A stretch of DNA of 64,000 nt from Lunularia cruciata (GCA_948567375.1 OX419755.1:76034931-76098930), one strand, 5' to 3'; numbered from the stretch's first letter, positions 33,674-45,108 are shown. Notes: generated from the letters alone by a model not told the origin. Made by a program: numbers and translations.

Positions 33674-35107
33674 ATGGGGGTGGTAGATGCCAAGCCAGCA
33701 CCATGGGAGGCTTGTGAATATGCCTCCAAGATTGATGTGAGAGTGAATGGTCACAAAATCAAGGATGCATTGGTTGATGGAGGATCAGCAGTGAATGCCA
33801 TATCAGAAAGGTTGATGAAGAATTTTGGTATGACACCCTCAAGACCTTCAACATTTGTGGTGAGCCTGGCAAACAAGCAACAAGTTCGACCAGTAGGGGT
33901 GATGGATAAAGTGGTAGTTTCAGTTATGGGAGTTCAAAATCTCATGAATTTCCAAGTCTTGAAGGATTCAAGCTATGACTTACTTTTTGGGATGCCATGG
34001 TTGAGAGCAGCACGCACAACTGATTGGTGGCAAAAAGGGTACTTGAGGATTGGGCCATCAAACCATAGAGTCACAGCTCTTATAACTAACACCACCAACA
34101 CTTCACATTTAGATACACCATCTTCTGATTATTGGGAATTAGATTCTGAAGAAGGAGCTTCAAGTGTGGACATAAGCATGGAGGAGGAGACTTACACGAA
34201 GGAGGATGAATCTGAATCTGATTCAGATGTGTATCCTTTGTGTGCTATGGATTTTGCACCTAAGTCAAAGGTTTTGGAGGACCCAAATAAATCACCATTG
34301 ACACTTGAGGAGATAGAGAGAAGGTTAGCTACCCTCAAGTATTGGCCAAATGTTACCAAGGAGGAGAAGGTGAGATTTGAGGAGATTTTCCACAAGTTCA
34401 TCCATGTGTTTGCTTTTAGTTACAAGGATTTGAAGGAAGTTACCTTAGAGGAGCACAAGATAGAGGTGGATTCACATGCAAGACCAATCCACCAAAAGCA
34501 ACATTGTATTAGCCCACCAATATTTTTGGTTGTGAAGGAGGAGATTGATAAGCTCAAGGAGGCTGGATTTATCTTTGAGGTGAAGAATTCAAAATGGGTG
34601 TCTCCAATTGTCATTGTGAAGAAAAAGAATGGTAAGCTTTGGGTATGTGTGGATTACAAGGAGGTCAATGTTGTTACCAAGAAGGACTACTACACATTGC
34701 CATTTATTGATGAGATCTTGGAAGAGGTTGCAAGTCATGAGAGGTTCAGTTTTGGAGATGGTTATAGTGGATATAACCAAATCAAGATTGCACCAGAGCA
34801 TCAACAACTCACCACACTCACCACACCTTGGGGAACTTATGCTTTCAAGGTCATGCCTTTTAGGCTTTGCAATGCTCCAGCCACATTCCAACGGTCCATG
34901 AATAAGGTATTTGAACCTTTCATTGGGAAATCAGTAAGAGACTTTATTGATGACTTTTGTGTCTATGGGAGCAAGGAGGAGCACTTTGAGCACCTAATCA
35001 AGGTCTTGCAATACTTGGATGAGGAAAATGCATCACTCAACCCAAAGAAATGCATTTTTGGATGTGAAGAAGGTCTACTTTTGGGGCACATCATCTCCAA
35101 AGATTGA
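33674..35107 (+). CDS. Z2 protease-reverse transcriptase, 477-codon open frame
   Basis: Longest open frame in the window. Protease: 'IDVRVNGHKIKDALVDGGSA' (about 33733-33792), catalytic Asp in DGGS; 'YDLLFGMPWLRAA' (about 33976-34014). Acidic Ser/Glu spacer (about 34150-34240). RT: 'GFIFEVKNSKWVSPIVIVKK', 'LWVCVDYKEVNVVTKKDYYT', 'SFGDGYSGYNQIKIAPEHQQ', 'PFRLCNAPATFQRSMNKVF', catalytic 'DFIDDFCVYGS' (about 34942-34974). It ends at TGA 35105, exactly where Z1 reads GIVV, so a single substitution separates it from the RNase H part. In life it would be part of Gag-Pol. Confidence 0.9.
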   Translation: MGVVDAKPAPWEACEYASKIDVRVNGHKIKDALVDGGSAVNAISERLMKNFGMTPSRPSTFVVSLANKQQVRPVGVMDKVVVSVMGVQNLMNFQVLKDSSYDLLFGMPWLRAARTTDWWQKGYLRIGPSNHRVTALITNTTNTSHLDTPSSDYWELDSEEGASSVDISMEEETYTKEDESESDSDVYPLCAMDFAPKSKVLEDPNKSPLTLEEIERRLATLKYWPNVTKEEKVRFEEIFHKFIHVFAFSYKDLKEVTLEEHKIEVDSHARPIHQKQHCISPPIFLVVKEEIDKLKEAGFIFEVKNSKWVSPIVIVKKKNGKLWVCVDYKEVNVVTKKDYYTLPFIDEILEEVASHERFSFGDGYSGYNQIKIAPEHQQLTTLTTPWGTYAFKVMPFRLCNAPATFQRSMNKVFEPFIGKSVRDFIDDFCVYGSKEEHFEHLIKVLQYLDEENASLNPKKCIFGCEEGLLLGHIISKD

Positions 35108-35980
35108 ATAGTAGTTGATCCTAAGAAGGTGAGGAAAATCTCAGACCTTCCATTCCCTTCAAGCTTGACAAAGTTACGCCAATTCTTGGGGATGGTTGGA
35201 AACTATAGGAGGTTCATCTTCTCATTTTCCAACAAGGCTTATGCAGTGACCATCTACATGAAGAAGGGTGTAGATTACATGGTGATTTTGGAGGACCAGG
35301 AGGCTCTCAAAGCTTTTAAGGAGCTCAAGCAATCCCTTGTTGTAGCTCCAATTCTTGCTAAACCTGATTGGAGTAAGTCTTTCATCCTCTACACTGATGC
35401 TTCTAATGTAGCTATACGATGCACTCTTAGTCAATAAGACCAAGATGGGCATGATCATCCAATAGCTTATGCTAGTAGGTAGATGGTTTCAGCAGAAAAG
35501 AACTACTCTGTCATGGAGAGAGAAGGGTTGGCATTGATCTTTGGTCTCAAGAAGTTAAGACACTACTTGATTGGAGGGAAAGTCACCATTGTCACCGATC
35601 ACAAGGCCTTGAAGTACATCTTCAACAAGCCTAATGTTGATGTGAGATTAGCAAGGTGAATGATACTCTTGTTTGAGTACAACTACACCATTGAAGATAG
35701 GCCAAGAAAGAAACATGCAAATGCTGATTTGTTATCTAGAGCGTATGATCATGATGGAGATGAGCCAATGGATGATTCCTTCCCAGATGAGAAGCTCATG
35801 ACAATCTCAGTCACTCAAGAGGTTCCAATGGAGTACAAGGAGATTGTGGATTTTATGACAAGAGGTAACTATCCAAAAAGGATGCATGCTAGGGAGAGGA
35901 AGGCCTTTGCAGCAAGATCTAGACCTTACACAATGGTGGAGGATATTCTTTTCAACCAAGGAGCAGATGGTCTACTTTGA
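35108..35980 (+). pseudogene. Z2 RNase H and connection
   Basis: 'SDLPFPSSLTKLRQFLGMVG' (35138-35197) is the RT connection. 'FILYTDASNVAI' (about 35381-35416) gives the first RNase H Asp, and 'MEREGLALIFGLKKLRHYLI' plus 'VTDHKALKYIF' give Glu and Asp. Stops at 35437, 35480 and 35657. The tail 'NYTIEDRPRKKHANADLLSR' is typical of the RNase H to integrase joint. Confidence 0.88.
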
Positions 35981-37096
35981 AGAGCAGTAGGTAAGGAAGA
36001 GTCTATCCTACATATAAAGGAGTTTCATGAAAGTTTAATGTGTGGAGGACACTTTGCAGGAAAGGTGACTACTTTCAAGATTCTAGATGCAGCTTACCAT
36101 TGGAGAGGGATTTTCAAGGATTATCTTGATTATTGCAAAACTTGTCATGTCTGTAAAGCTTTTGCTAGAAAGTCTACATCCACTCCACCACTTAGATCAA
36201 TTCCATTGCTATGACCTTCTGAGAAGTGTGGAATTTATTTGTAGATCCTCTTAATAGAACCCCAAGGAAAAATCTGTACATTGTGGTGGTTATGGATAAC
36301 CTTACCAAGTGGGTTGAGGTTAGACCATTGAGGGACAAGAATGAAGATGAAGTTGGTAGATTTCTTTATGAATGCATTATCACTAGGTTTGGATGCCTTT
36401 TAGAGTTGGTTTCTGATAGAGGAGGAGAGTTTACAGGAAGCATTACTACAACCATGCTATGACATTTCTCTATCACACATAGAGTAACTACATCCTATAA
36501 GCCAATTCCAATGGCTAGGCAGAGAGAACCAATCAGACCTTGTGCATGATGTTGGCCAAAGATGCAGAAATGGAGGGGGCTAAACATCATTGGGACAAGA
36601 GGTTCATGCAGTTTTGTGGGAGTATAGGACAACCATGAAGACTTCCACCGGGTATTTTCCATTTCAATTGGTATATGGTATTGATTCTACCTTACCTATT
36701 CACGTTGATCTTCCTACCTTCCAAAGCATTCATAGGAGATTGAAGAAAGCACAAGGAGGTAATGCACAGAAGTCAAGGAAGGAACAACTCATGGAGTTGG
36801 AAGAGGCAAGAGCAGTTGCTATGGTTTGAGTGGAGCAAGCCCAAAGGAAACAAAAGGAGAACTATAAAAAGAGGCAAGGCAAGAAGAAGGTGAAGCGTTT
36901 CAAAGAAGGTGATTGGGTAATGTTTTTTAATTCTATTTGATTCAAGAGAGTGCAAAAGAAGTTTTTGCCTAATTACTTTGGACCTTTCATAGTAGAGAAG
37001 GTGTGGGGCAATTACACCTATGATCTAAAGGAGTTGGGAGGAAGACACTTTGATAGTATTAACCATGATAAGTTAAAGATATATCATAGAAGGTAG
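35981..37096 (+). pseudogene. Z2 integrase
   Basis: H2C2 zinc region (about 36020-36165: His residues around 'MCGGHFAGKVTTFKIL', then 'CKTCHVC'). Catalytic core 'DNLTKWVEVRPLRDKNEDEV' (36295-36354) and 'LELVSDRGGEFTGS' (36399-36440). The first catalytic Asp lies at the damaged 'WNLFVDPLNRTPRKN' joint. C-terminal 'FHFEDKV'-like end after a basic stretch; no chromodomain. Stops at 36462 and 36827 plus frameshifts. Confidence 0.85.
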
Positions 37097-37130
37097 AGAG
37101 ACCTTCACTTTGAGGACAAAGTGAAAACTT

Positions 37131-37144
37131 AGTCCGGGGGTAAA
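37131..37144 (+). promoter_or_regulatory. Z2 polypurine tract region
   Basis: AGTCCGGGGGTAAA directly before the 3' LTR start (TGTAACACCC). A G/A-rich tract at this place primes plus-strand synthesis in LTR retrotransposons. The same sequence lies in antisense next to the Z1 and Z3 LTRs. Confidence 0.65.
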
Positions 37145-37834
37145 TGTAACACCCATTTGTGCATGCATGTGGTATTGTGATATTTAGCTTGGTATTACAA
37201 GTACTTGAGAGATATTTTTTATATAGAGATAAAGGATAGTTCTACATTAATCATGACTAGCTAAAGTTAGTCATAGCTAAGGTAGAGGGGACTTTACTTT
37301 AGAGGAAGTGGAAAAGATGAGCACCACTATTTTGGATTCTAGTGTGTTGACTTGGTATTATTCCTAGGTGTTTGGCTTTGAGGAAAGAGTTGAGAACTCT
37401 TGGGCCCGCAAGTCTTTTTGTTTTAGATTCTTCTATAGTCCAAGGATAGCACATGTGAAGGAATCCTTGACTTAGTGGTTGGGTCAAGATAAGATCAAAT
37501 GCTAGTGGAATATACCCATGTGAATAGATATTCCTTTCTACTTTCTGACTTGACTTGACTTTTAGTCTAGTAACTTGAGTAATTGTGGTAATAAGTAACT
37601 TTGGTACGTAACTATTTCATGAATATATAAACAAGGGGTGAGGAGGTACTCATCATCCTTCATTTGCAACTATCTCTCTCATATTGAGTCCTCTAGTGAG
37701 CAATGTCTTGAGTCTTGGAGTGTTAGCCTTGGAGTAGTATGATGGAGTTGGGGTTCCTTGCCTTCTTAGTCCATGGTGCACTACCATAAGAGCCATCAGA
37801 GGTTCATCTTGAGTGAGAGAGAGGCCAGCTCATA
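37145..37834 (+). repeat. Z2 3' LTR
   Basis: 690 bp, collinear with the 5' LTR. Ends CAGCTCATA (from CAGCTCACA), followed by GGAAT, where X2 resumes. Confidence 0.93.
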
Positions 37835-39941
37835 GGAATATTTTCTCCTTACTTCTCTCCTCCTCTAGCTCATTCTGATACATCATCAATTCATCCTTGA
37901 ACTCAGCCTTCCTTCTTTTGTTTATTCAAAACTAGTTGATCCTACGCTCCTCTTAACAATCCTTGCAATCATTCTTCCTCTTGACTATGCTCTGTTAACT
38001 TGCATTGCCAAGCTTGGTCCTTCTTGGCCATGCTCTCCTTCATACACTCCAACTCTTACTCCATTATTGCTGCACTTTCCTTTGAATGTATCACCTCCAC
38101 TCATGCATTAGCAATTTCTCTTTTCATTACCTCAACCAATGCCAACTTCTCCTTCAATTCCTCCCTGCAGTTCACCAAGTCTTCCTTCACATCTTTCGAG
38201 CTTTGACTCCAAAGAACTGCCTCCTTCTAAAGTTCTTCAGCTTTTGTCCCTACTCGAGTTAACTTGCTCCTCAACATCAAAGTCTCCTCACTCCATTTTT
38301 TCATGATTGCTAGCTCATCCTTCACTTCTAGATGAGAACTTGTCATCTCCACTTTCTTCTACTGTAGAAAGATCAATAGAGGACATATGATCTTTGATAG
38401 ATTCTCCACTCCATCACATTTTCCTTCATTGGCTCTAACATCTTTGCCTTCAGCAAGTAGTTCTTCAACAAGAGCCTTACTCCAAAGACATGATATTTGT
38501 ATCTTCAATGTTTCTCCATCTGAACTTTCTTCCTCCACGATACCTTTGCTTGGTCCAACAATGACAACTTGAGTTATTCTCTTCCCTTGGCAACTCTTGG
38601 AAATAACAAGGCCTCCTCTTCTTCTTTCTTATACTCACACTCAGTTTTTGTCAACTCTAGACTCAGATTCTCTACCTCTTCAATCCTTTCTCTGAATTGT
38701 TGAACTTCAGTTTCCCCTTTGTTGCCACTACTTGACTCTTTGCTCCATAGGGTGAACTCTTCTTCTTCTCTCAAGGCTTCTCCCTTTGATTCCTCCTCCG
38801 GAGTTGATTCTTTCACTTCCATGGTGTGAGTACAGGTTCAGCTTTTGTAGCTTTTGCGGCTTCATCAACATAATTTGTCCTTCAAGTCTACTTTGCTTCT
38901 GGGGCATGAGTATATCCATTGCTACTATCTTCTCCATTCTTTTCTTCATGTAGTAATCATCACCTTCACGAACCTGCTCAATGTAGTATCGTTCATCCAC
39001 ATTGGCTTCCTTGCATAAATACGGGTGAAAGTGGGACCGCATTCTACTCCTTTGAGCTTAGCAGATTCAGCCCAAAGTAGAATAAGCCACAAAGGGTGAA
39101 AAATAATGGGGCTTTATATCCATTCTCCAACTAGTGATCATTTTCCCCATGTGCTAGTGCAAACATTTTGCCTAGTCCACCGCCTAACCTACAAACATTT
39201 GATGGAAGAATACTGCCTACTACATTTGCGACATAGGTGGTTCACTCTGGCCTGAACATAGCCATCATTGCGGTCACGATCCCTCTTTGCATTGGATATC
39301 TATAACTATCCACCTTGTACCCATTCTTGGTGCATGGTCTATTGAACAAATTCCTCACCTTGGCAGTTTCTTCCAATACATCACAATTTTGATAGAAGGT
39401 GACCCTCCTACCTCTCCTACTTCTCTCCCCATGACTAATCTCCAATCCAAATCAGTCCATTGAGCTGGATTTTTTCTCTTCCTATCATGCTTAGGCCCAT
39501 CCTTGCAATCACTAGCGGTCATTTCTACCATGAATCCTAAAAAGCTCAAATTCCAATTCCAAGCCAAGAATGTGATAGCCTTGATAAGACTTTGATCCTC
39601 ACCACTACATCTAATCAACATATTGCAAGACCGATCACCACACTTTGCGTATTCACTTTTGGGGCCATTGTGTGCTTCCTTACTCTTTATTTGTGAAATA
39701 TCAAAGCCAAGACTCTAACCCACTCTTTTTGTGTGCTTGCAATTTCCATTCCTTTGGGTGAACTTTGATTAAGGATAGGATAGTGTCTAGACATTGCAAT
39801 GTTTCCTCTTTGAAATTTCAATTTTAGAAGTCCTTTATTGATTGGTCATTCTTTAATCACTTCTCCGTGTTACTCACCAATTCTATGAGTTTATTTCCTG
39901 TCACTTTCAAGAACATCTTGGTCCCAAGGTAGTCAATTTCT
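37835..39941 (-). pseudogene. X2 protein, N-terminal and middle parts
   Basis: Minus-strand continuation of 29040-29342. Middle Glu-rich coiled-coil segment at 38822-38574 ('EEESKGEALREEEEFTLWSK'). 'YYIEQVREGDDYYMKKRMEK' (about 38998-38939). 'VRNLFNRPCTKNGYKVDSYR' (about 39355-39296) and 'FLAWNWNLSFLGFMVEM' (about 39573-39523) match X1. Broken by multiple stops. The shared blocks differ mainly by conservative replacements, evidence of a formerly constrained protein. Confidence 0.58.
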
Positions 39942-39945
39942 TCTC

Positions 39946-40202
39946 TTACCCTTTCTTGATTGGAGGACCCCAAGGATGGTTTTTATTGGTTCTTTGGATC
40001 AAGGGACGCTCCCCAATACAACATCCATTGTCCTCGTCTTCATACTTCTTTCTATCCGACCCGAGCCCTTCTAACTTCGACCCAAGGTTGACTTTGGATT
40101 GACTATAACACAAGATCCTTTGCTTTCTTCCCTGTTTAGCCCCCCTTTGGCTTTTCCAATGCACTTCTTCTCTAAAACTCATAAAAAAATGTGGGTACCA
40201 CA
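39946..40202 (-). pseudogene. X2 possible N-terminal ORF
   Basis: An open minus-strand frame starting MSFREEVHWKSQRG at about 40179 and ending near 39946 ('HPWGPPIKKG'). It begins 20-odd bases inside the X2 end. Very basic (KQGRKQR). It is absent from truncated X1, so conservation cannot be tested; it may be the N-terminus of the X protein or non-coding. Confidence 0.35.
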
Positions 40203-41300
40203 CATACATGAGGAGTTATTGAGGTCATAAATTCAAAGAGTGGAGATAGTGGTATAGTTCAATGAGACATTCATGATGGTGTCTTAGTGATGGACTATCT
40301 TTGCACTATTGTTGTGGGTGACATAGTTGGTACCAAAGAGACCGTGTCCTTCAGCAAGCTAGGCAGTTCAGATTGGAGGGACTCCTTTTGCATGTATGGG
40401 AGGATGGTAGAGTGAGAGTAGTACTACTTTTAATCTCAAAGACCACAATTGGTCCGTCATGCTTATGAGAAGCTAGGACATTTTGGAGTAAAGCATACAT
40501 ATAGCTTACTCCAAAGTCATTATTGGTGGCACGGTATGCAGACTTATTTATAGCAATTTTTTGTGAGATGTGTGGTTTGTGACCAAGTTAAAGCATCATT
40601 TAATGCTTATATGCCATAGTTACACCCATTACCTATCTTGGGATTGGATTACTGCTGGAGTTTCAACTTTATTGGACCTTTACCATTGATTATGAGACAT
40701 CATCGGTACATTTTGGTGATAGTGGAGCACTTCTCCAAGTAGATTGAGTTGGTGGTACTTCCTGAAAAGTCTAGTGAAAGGACGGCTTACTCATTCTTGG
40801 ATCGGGTCCTCAATCATTTTGGTGCACCAACTAAGGTTTTGATTGATCAGGGTACAAAGTTCTTGGGAGAATTTCAGGTCTTGTATGACAAGGCTTTGAT
40901 TGAACATTGTACTACCTCTTGAGATCACCCTAAGGCATATGGCTTAGTAGAGAGAGTGGTTCAAATAATAAAGAGAGGATTGCAAAAGTATGATTTGTAG
41001 AGTGGCCACTTGGGAGATTGGGATCTCCAGTTACCTTGGTTGGCCATGGGCTATCGGTTCAGCTGGCAAGCCTCCTTAGCATCCTTCTCTCTTTACTTTC
41101 TACTCTATGAACAAAATCCAGATTTAACTGCAGCCATTCATCAAGATATTATTGTAGTGTTGGACTTGGATGATCCAAATGTATGGATGAGCGCATGTTC
41201 TCAATGAGCACAGATCTTTTGGAGAATGATGCCAATGGCCGTTGAGAAATTGGCAATTGCTCAGCATAGGGATAACTTACGCTATACTACCATTTAAGGA
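40203..41300 (+). pseudogene. W integrase, second copy
   Basis: H2C2 region 'HAYEKLGHFGVKHTYSLLQS' (about 40459-40518) and 'FVRCVVCDQV'. Catalytic core 'FNFIGPLPL' (first catalytic Asp now Asn), 'YILVIVEHFSK', 'VLIDQGTKFLGEF' (second Asp, about 40836-40874), and 'YGLVERVVQIIKRGLQKYDL' where the family keeps Glu. C-terminal 'LQLPWLAMGYRFSWQASLAS' (41024-41083). Stops and lost catalytic residues show it is dead. Confidence 0.85.
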
Positions 41301-41399
41301 GGAGGTTATAGACCTTTGATCCGTGGATTTCATCTAGGTGATTATGTATATCTACAATAGACAACACCAATGATACTTGATGTTTCTATAGGCTGCACT

Positions 41400-41692
41400 A
41401 TCTTGAGAGTGCATGAGGTTTTGCCATATGAGGTCCTTGTGTTAGAAAGACATGATGGTGTTGATTGGAAGGATCATGTGTGCAATTGTGTGCCTTACTA
41501 ATTTCCAAACATTGATGGTATTATGGACCCAAGGTCGGCACTTGTACGTGTAGGCTTACGTTGTAAGTTACACGGCTCTTCTGGTAGAATTCTTACTATG
41601 TTAGTGTGTGACAGTTGAAAAGATGGCATATGGTATGTATGACTACTCCCCTCATGGTGGTTCTTCAAGGATAGTAGTTATGTCCTAGATGT
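41400..41692 (+). pseudogene. PHD-finger domain after integrase, W copy 2
   Basis: After 'RVHEVLPYEVLVLERHDGV' comes a zinc-binding array: CKLH (41562-41573, second Cys now His), 'MLVCDS' with the next Cys codon a stop (41607-41618), 'WHMVCM' (41624-41641) and 'LCPRCT' (41678-41695). His and the last Cys pair are in frame with each other. This is the Cys4-His-Cys3 order of PHD fingers, including the aromatic residue before His. PHD fingers mostly read the H3 tail. It stands where chromoviruses have a chromodomain. Confidence 0.72.
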
Positions 41693-41872
41693 ACTTGACT
41701 TAAGCTAGTTCATCCTTTATATTGTATATATTGCAAGCATGCAACTAACAATGAGGCTCGATAGCACCCGTCCTCCTGATCTTTTGCCCACCATAAGGTA
41801 TACCATATACTTGGAGTAGATGGCTATATGGAGTTAGAGGGACCTAACCGCCAACTAGAGAGGCAACTATGG

Positions 41873-42507
41873 CACTTTAGAATCCATGTATGACTTATGT
41901 ATGAGTTCTGCTTCTATAGTTTGTGATGTTGACAACAATGTATGTTGTGTAGCAATGTATATATGCATGACAACTATCACGCCATTTGTAGCTTTGCATC
42001 TAAATTGCTCAGACACTGGAGTAGCAGTGATAGTAGTTTGAGATATTTTAGCATTTACTTATAGATTACTTTCTGACAGTCAGATTTGTGTTTGGAGAAC
42101 TGACTACATGGTGGGGCTCATTGTCACTTGCACCATTTTCACCATTGTATGTGCCATTAACGGGACCGTTGGGGTGAGACCTAGGTCAAAATCAAGAGTA
42201 TACCCTAGAACTATGGCTCTAGAGAGCTCACTTCTCTATTGTTGAGCCTTTGAGTTCTTGGCTAGAGTGGACAAAAAGCTAGCAAGGGTCACTTGGAGTC
42301 TCTTAGCTAGAGTGGGTGTGGCTTGATTGTAATTAGTGCACAACTGTTGGTAAATTATTGAGTGACAGATCAATATTGATCTAATTGAGTGTAATTCAAG
42401 TTGTGTAAACAAACTGATTAATTGTGGCACTTTAGAGTCCATGTATGACTTATATATGAGTTATACTTCTATGGTGTATGATTTTGACAATGATATATGT
42501 TGTATAG

Positions 42508-42575
<68 letters not shown>
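41873..42575 (+). repeat. W LTR with flanking ~100-bp repeat
   Basis: A segment 'ggcactttagaatccatgta...gtatatatgca' (41873-41975) recurs at 42424-42575 on the other side of the LTR body. The second copy ends in a TA microsatellite and then RT sequence. The same S-body-S layout is at 45632-46296 and 48718-49373. The LTR start is probably (T)ATCA near 41965, from TGTCA as at 17951. Confidence 0.6.
42510..42573. repeat. (TA)n microsatellite
   Basis: About 32 uninterrupted TA units at the end of a W LTR. The homologous places at 46270 and 49360 have only three to five units, so this is a local expansion in one copy. Confidence 0.95.
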
Positions 42576-42576
<1 letters not shown>

Positions 42577-42578
<2 letters not shown>

Positions 42579-43200
42579 AAAAGAGAGTATTGATTTAGAT
42601 TTAGAGTAGAGATCTTTTTAAATCTGGTTTGGTAGAGATTTCACATAGAGAGTATGCTTCAACAACAATGATGCCAACAAAGATGGATATGCATAGCAAC
42701 TACACTGATAGGTGGATGTGTGGAGATTACCATCCTATCAACCAATAGACTAAGGTTGATTGGTATGCTATGCCTACAATGAAGGAGATCTTTGATGCAA
42801 TTAGGCATGCAAAGGTCTTCAATACTTTGGATCTTCAAGCAAGATATCATTAGTTGCCAATTGGAAGGAGTATAAGTCTAAGATAATATTTTGGGCTATT
42901 GATCCTCACAGTAAGGATGTATGATATTAGTGGAAGTTCTTACTATTTGCGTTAAAGAACACCCTTTCCAAGTTCTTGAGGGTCATGGATAGGATCCTAA
43001 TAGGATTAGATTTTACTTGGTGCTATATTGATGATATTTTGGTCTATAGCATAACTATGGAGGTATTTGTTGGAAGTGTTTGAGAGATTGAGATCTCATG
43101 GACTCAAATACATCTTGGGAAGTCTAGATTCTTCCATGAGTAGGTTGAGTATTTAGGTTACACTATCTACCCTAGAGATCTTGGTGTTTAACAGACCAAG
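42577..43200 (+). pseudogene. W reverse transcriptase, tandem unit
   Basis: Begins abruptly inside RT at the equivalent of 17352. Contains 'GRDFT'-type damaged palm, 'CYIDDILVYS' (43021-43050, catalytic YIDD), the thumb and 'YLGYTIYPRDLGV'. Unlike copy 1 the thumb is continuous here through 43190, giving the unbroken site for the large insertion. Frameshifts at about 42960 and 43060. Confidence 0.82.
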
Positions 43201-43840
43201 GTGGAGGGTATTGCGCATATTCCTTAGCTTATGGATGTTAGTAGAGTTCAAGCATTCCTTGGGTTGGTGAATTTCTATTGCTGATATATTAGAGGATTTA
43301 GTGACATTGCCAAGGCCTTGACAAAGTTGACCAAGCTTACATAGGAGTGGTGTTGGGGAGATGAGCATGAGAGAGCTTTTATAGAGCTCATAGAGAGGTT
43401 GACTCTGCCTCAATTCTTTGGAGATTGATCAAAGGATGACTATTCAAAGTTCATATTGATTGGAGTATGTTGGAGCTTGGAGTAGTCTCACCTAACATGA
43501 TGATGAGGAGAAGGAGTTTGTGGTGGCCTATGCTAGTTGCTCCAACAATTCAATGGAGCCAAAGTATAGTTCATATGAAGGAGAGTGCTTGGTAGCAATA
43601 TGGGCAATAGCATATTTTTTATGTTGCCTATTTGGTAACCCCTTCACTCTCATCATTTATCATCAACCATTGAAGTGGTTGATGGAGTCAAACAAGTTTT
43701 CAAGGAAGCTTGCACGAGAAGCTCTAATTTTACAAGAGTATGATTTCATATTTATTCACAAACCTAGAGTGGTGACCTATGATGAAGATGGGTTGAGTAA
43801 AAACCCATGTCCTAACCAATAGGATCAAACCGGAGCATGT
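43201..43840 (+). pseudogene. W RNase H, tandem unit
   Basis: 'IPLMDVSRVQAFLGLVNFY'-type connection, 'KVHIDWSMLELG' (first Asp position), then the open segment 43520-43822: 'YSSYEGECLVAIWAIAYFLC' (catalytic Glu), 'LIIYHQPLKWLMESNKFSRK' (Asp position Tyr), 'LQEYDFIFIHKPRVV'. Standard Ty3 RNase H. Confidence 0.83.
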
Positions 43841-45060
43841 TAGTATGGTGAGATAGATGAGGAGATGGTGCTAGGTTGACATGCATCTACCTTTTTATGT
43901 ATATTTTTTGAGGCTTTGGTGATATCTCTCTCAATGGATACACAAGGAGTTATTGAGGTCATGGATCCAAAAGGTAGAGATATTAGTATGGTTCAACAAA
44001 ACATTCATGATGATGTCTTAGTGATGGATTATCTTCAAACTAGTGTGTTGGGTAGCATAATTGGTGCCAAGGAGAGAGATCATGTTCTTTACCAAGCTAA
44101 GTGGTTTAGATGAGAGAGAAAACACCTTCTTCATGTATGGGAGGATGGTAGAGTGTGAGTAGTACCACTTCCAACTCAAAGACCACAATTGGTTCATCAT
44201 GCGCATGAGGAGCTAGGACATTTTGGAGTAAAGCATACGTAGCTTACTCCAAAGTTATCATTGGAGGCACAATATGCAAACCAACATACAATAGTTTGTT
44301 GCCAAATGTGTGGTTTGTGATTGAGTTAGAGCATCATTTTAATGCTCCTATGCCACACTTACACCCATTACCTATCATGGGATTGGGTTACCATTGGAGT
44401 TTGGACTTTGTTGGACCTTTACCCCTGACTATGCAATATAATCAATATATTTTGGTTATGGTGGAGCACTTCTCCAAGAAGATTGAGTTGGTGGTACTTC
44501 TTGACAAGTCTAGTGAAGTCTAGTAGCTTACTCATTTTTGGATTGGGTTCTTAGTCATTTTGGTGCACCAATTGAGGTTTTGATTGATCAAGGTATAAAG
44601 TTCTTGGAGGAGTTTCAGGTCTTGTGTGACAAGGCCTTGATTGATCATCATACTACCTCCCAAGATCACCTTGAGACAAATGGCTTAGCAAAGAGAGTGG
44701 TTCAAATGGTGAAGAGAGGATTGCATAAGTATGGTCTATAGAGAGGTCACTTGGTAGATTGAGATCTCCAATTTTCTTGGTTGGCCATGGGCTATCAACT
44801 CAACCGGCAAGCCTTCTTAGCATACTCTCTCCTTACTTTCTGCTCTCTTCTCCAAATTTACTTACAACCAATTATCAAGATGTTATTGTAGTTTTGGGCT
44901 TGGATGATCTAGATTTATAGGTGAGCATATATTCTCAATGGGGAGAGATCTTTTGGAAAGTGATGCCAATGGCCTTTGAGATTTTGGTGATTTCTCAACA
45001 TAAGGATACCTTACTCTATGCTACTATTTGAGGAGGATGTTATAGATCCTCAATTTGTCA
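43841..45060 (+). pseudogene. W integrase, tandem unit
   Basis: Open piece 43916-44113 (spacer before integrase, 'DDVLVMDYLQ'). H2C2 zinc region about 44200-44330 ('LGHFGVKHT', 'CVVCD'). Core 'WSLDFVGPLPLTMQYNQYIL' (44395-44454) with the first catalytic Asp, 'VLIDQGIKFLEEFQ' with the second (about 44577-44618), and 'ETNGLAKRVVQMVKRGLHKY' with the Glu (about 44675-44734). All three D,D,E residues are kept, although frameshifts separate them. Confidence 0.86.
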
Positions 45061-45108
45061 ATTTCATCCAAGTGACTATATATCTACAACAAAGAGCACC
45101 AACAACAC

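Larger units (their letters stand above)
29343..37834 (+). mobile_element. Z2: full-length Ty3/gypsy retrotransposon
   Basis: 8.5 kb including a nested solo LTR. LTRs at 29343-30033 and 37145-37834; target duplication GGAAC (29338-29342)/GGAAT (37835-37839). X1 shows the empty site at about 3718. It is the best preserved element here: a 157-codon ORF0, a 247-codon gag piece and a 477-codon protease-RT frame are open. No chromodomain. It must be younger than X2 and older than the solo LTR within it. Confidence 0.93.
28018..40202 (-). mobile_element. Element X copy 2 (X2), full-length, split by Z2
   Basis: Bounded by TGTGACAACCC at 28018 and GGTACCACACA ending at 40202, with the duplicated target CATAT (28013-28017)/CATAC (40203-40207). 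W copies at 43932 and 47041 show the empty site. Without the nested Z2 (29343-37834) it is about 3.7 kb. TG...CA ends with a 5-bp duplication are as for LTR elements and some DNA transposons. However, the two ends share no LTR-like repeat; only the terminal TGTG is inverted. Coding is on the minus strand. Confidence 0.72.

Noticed and set aside
42510-42573. TA tract as a replication origin or terminator
   Set aside because: It is a simple microsatellite inside an LTR end. The homologous sites show short versions.
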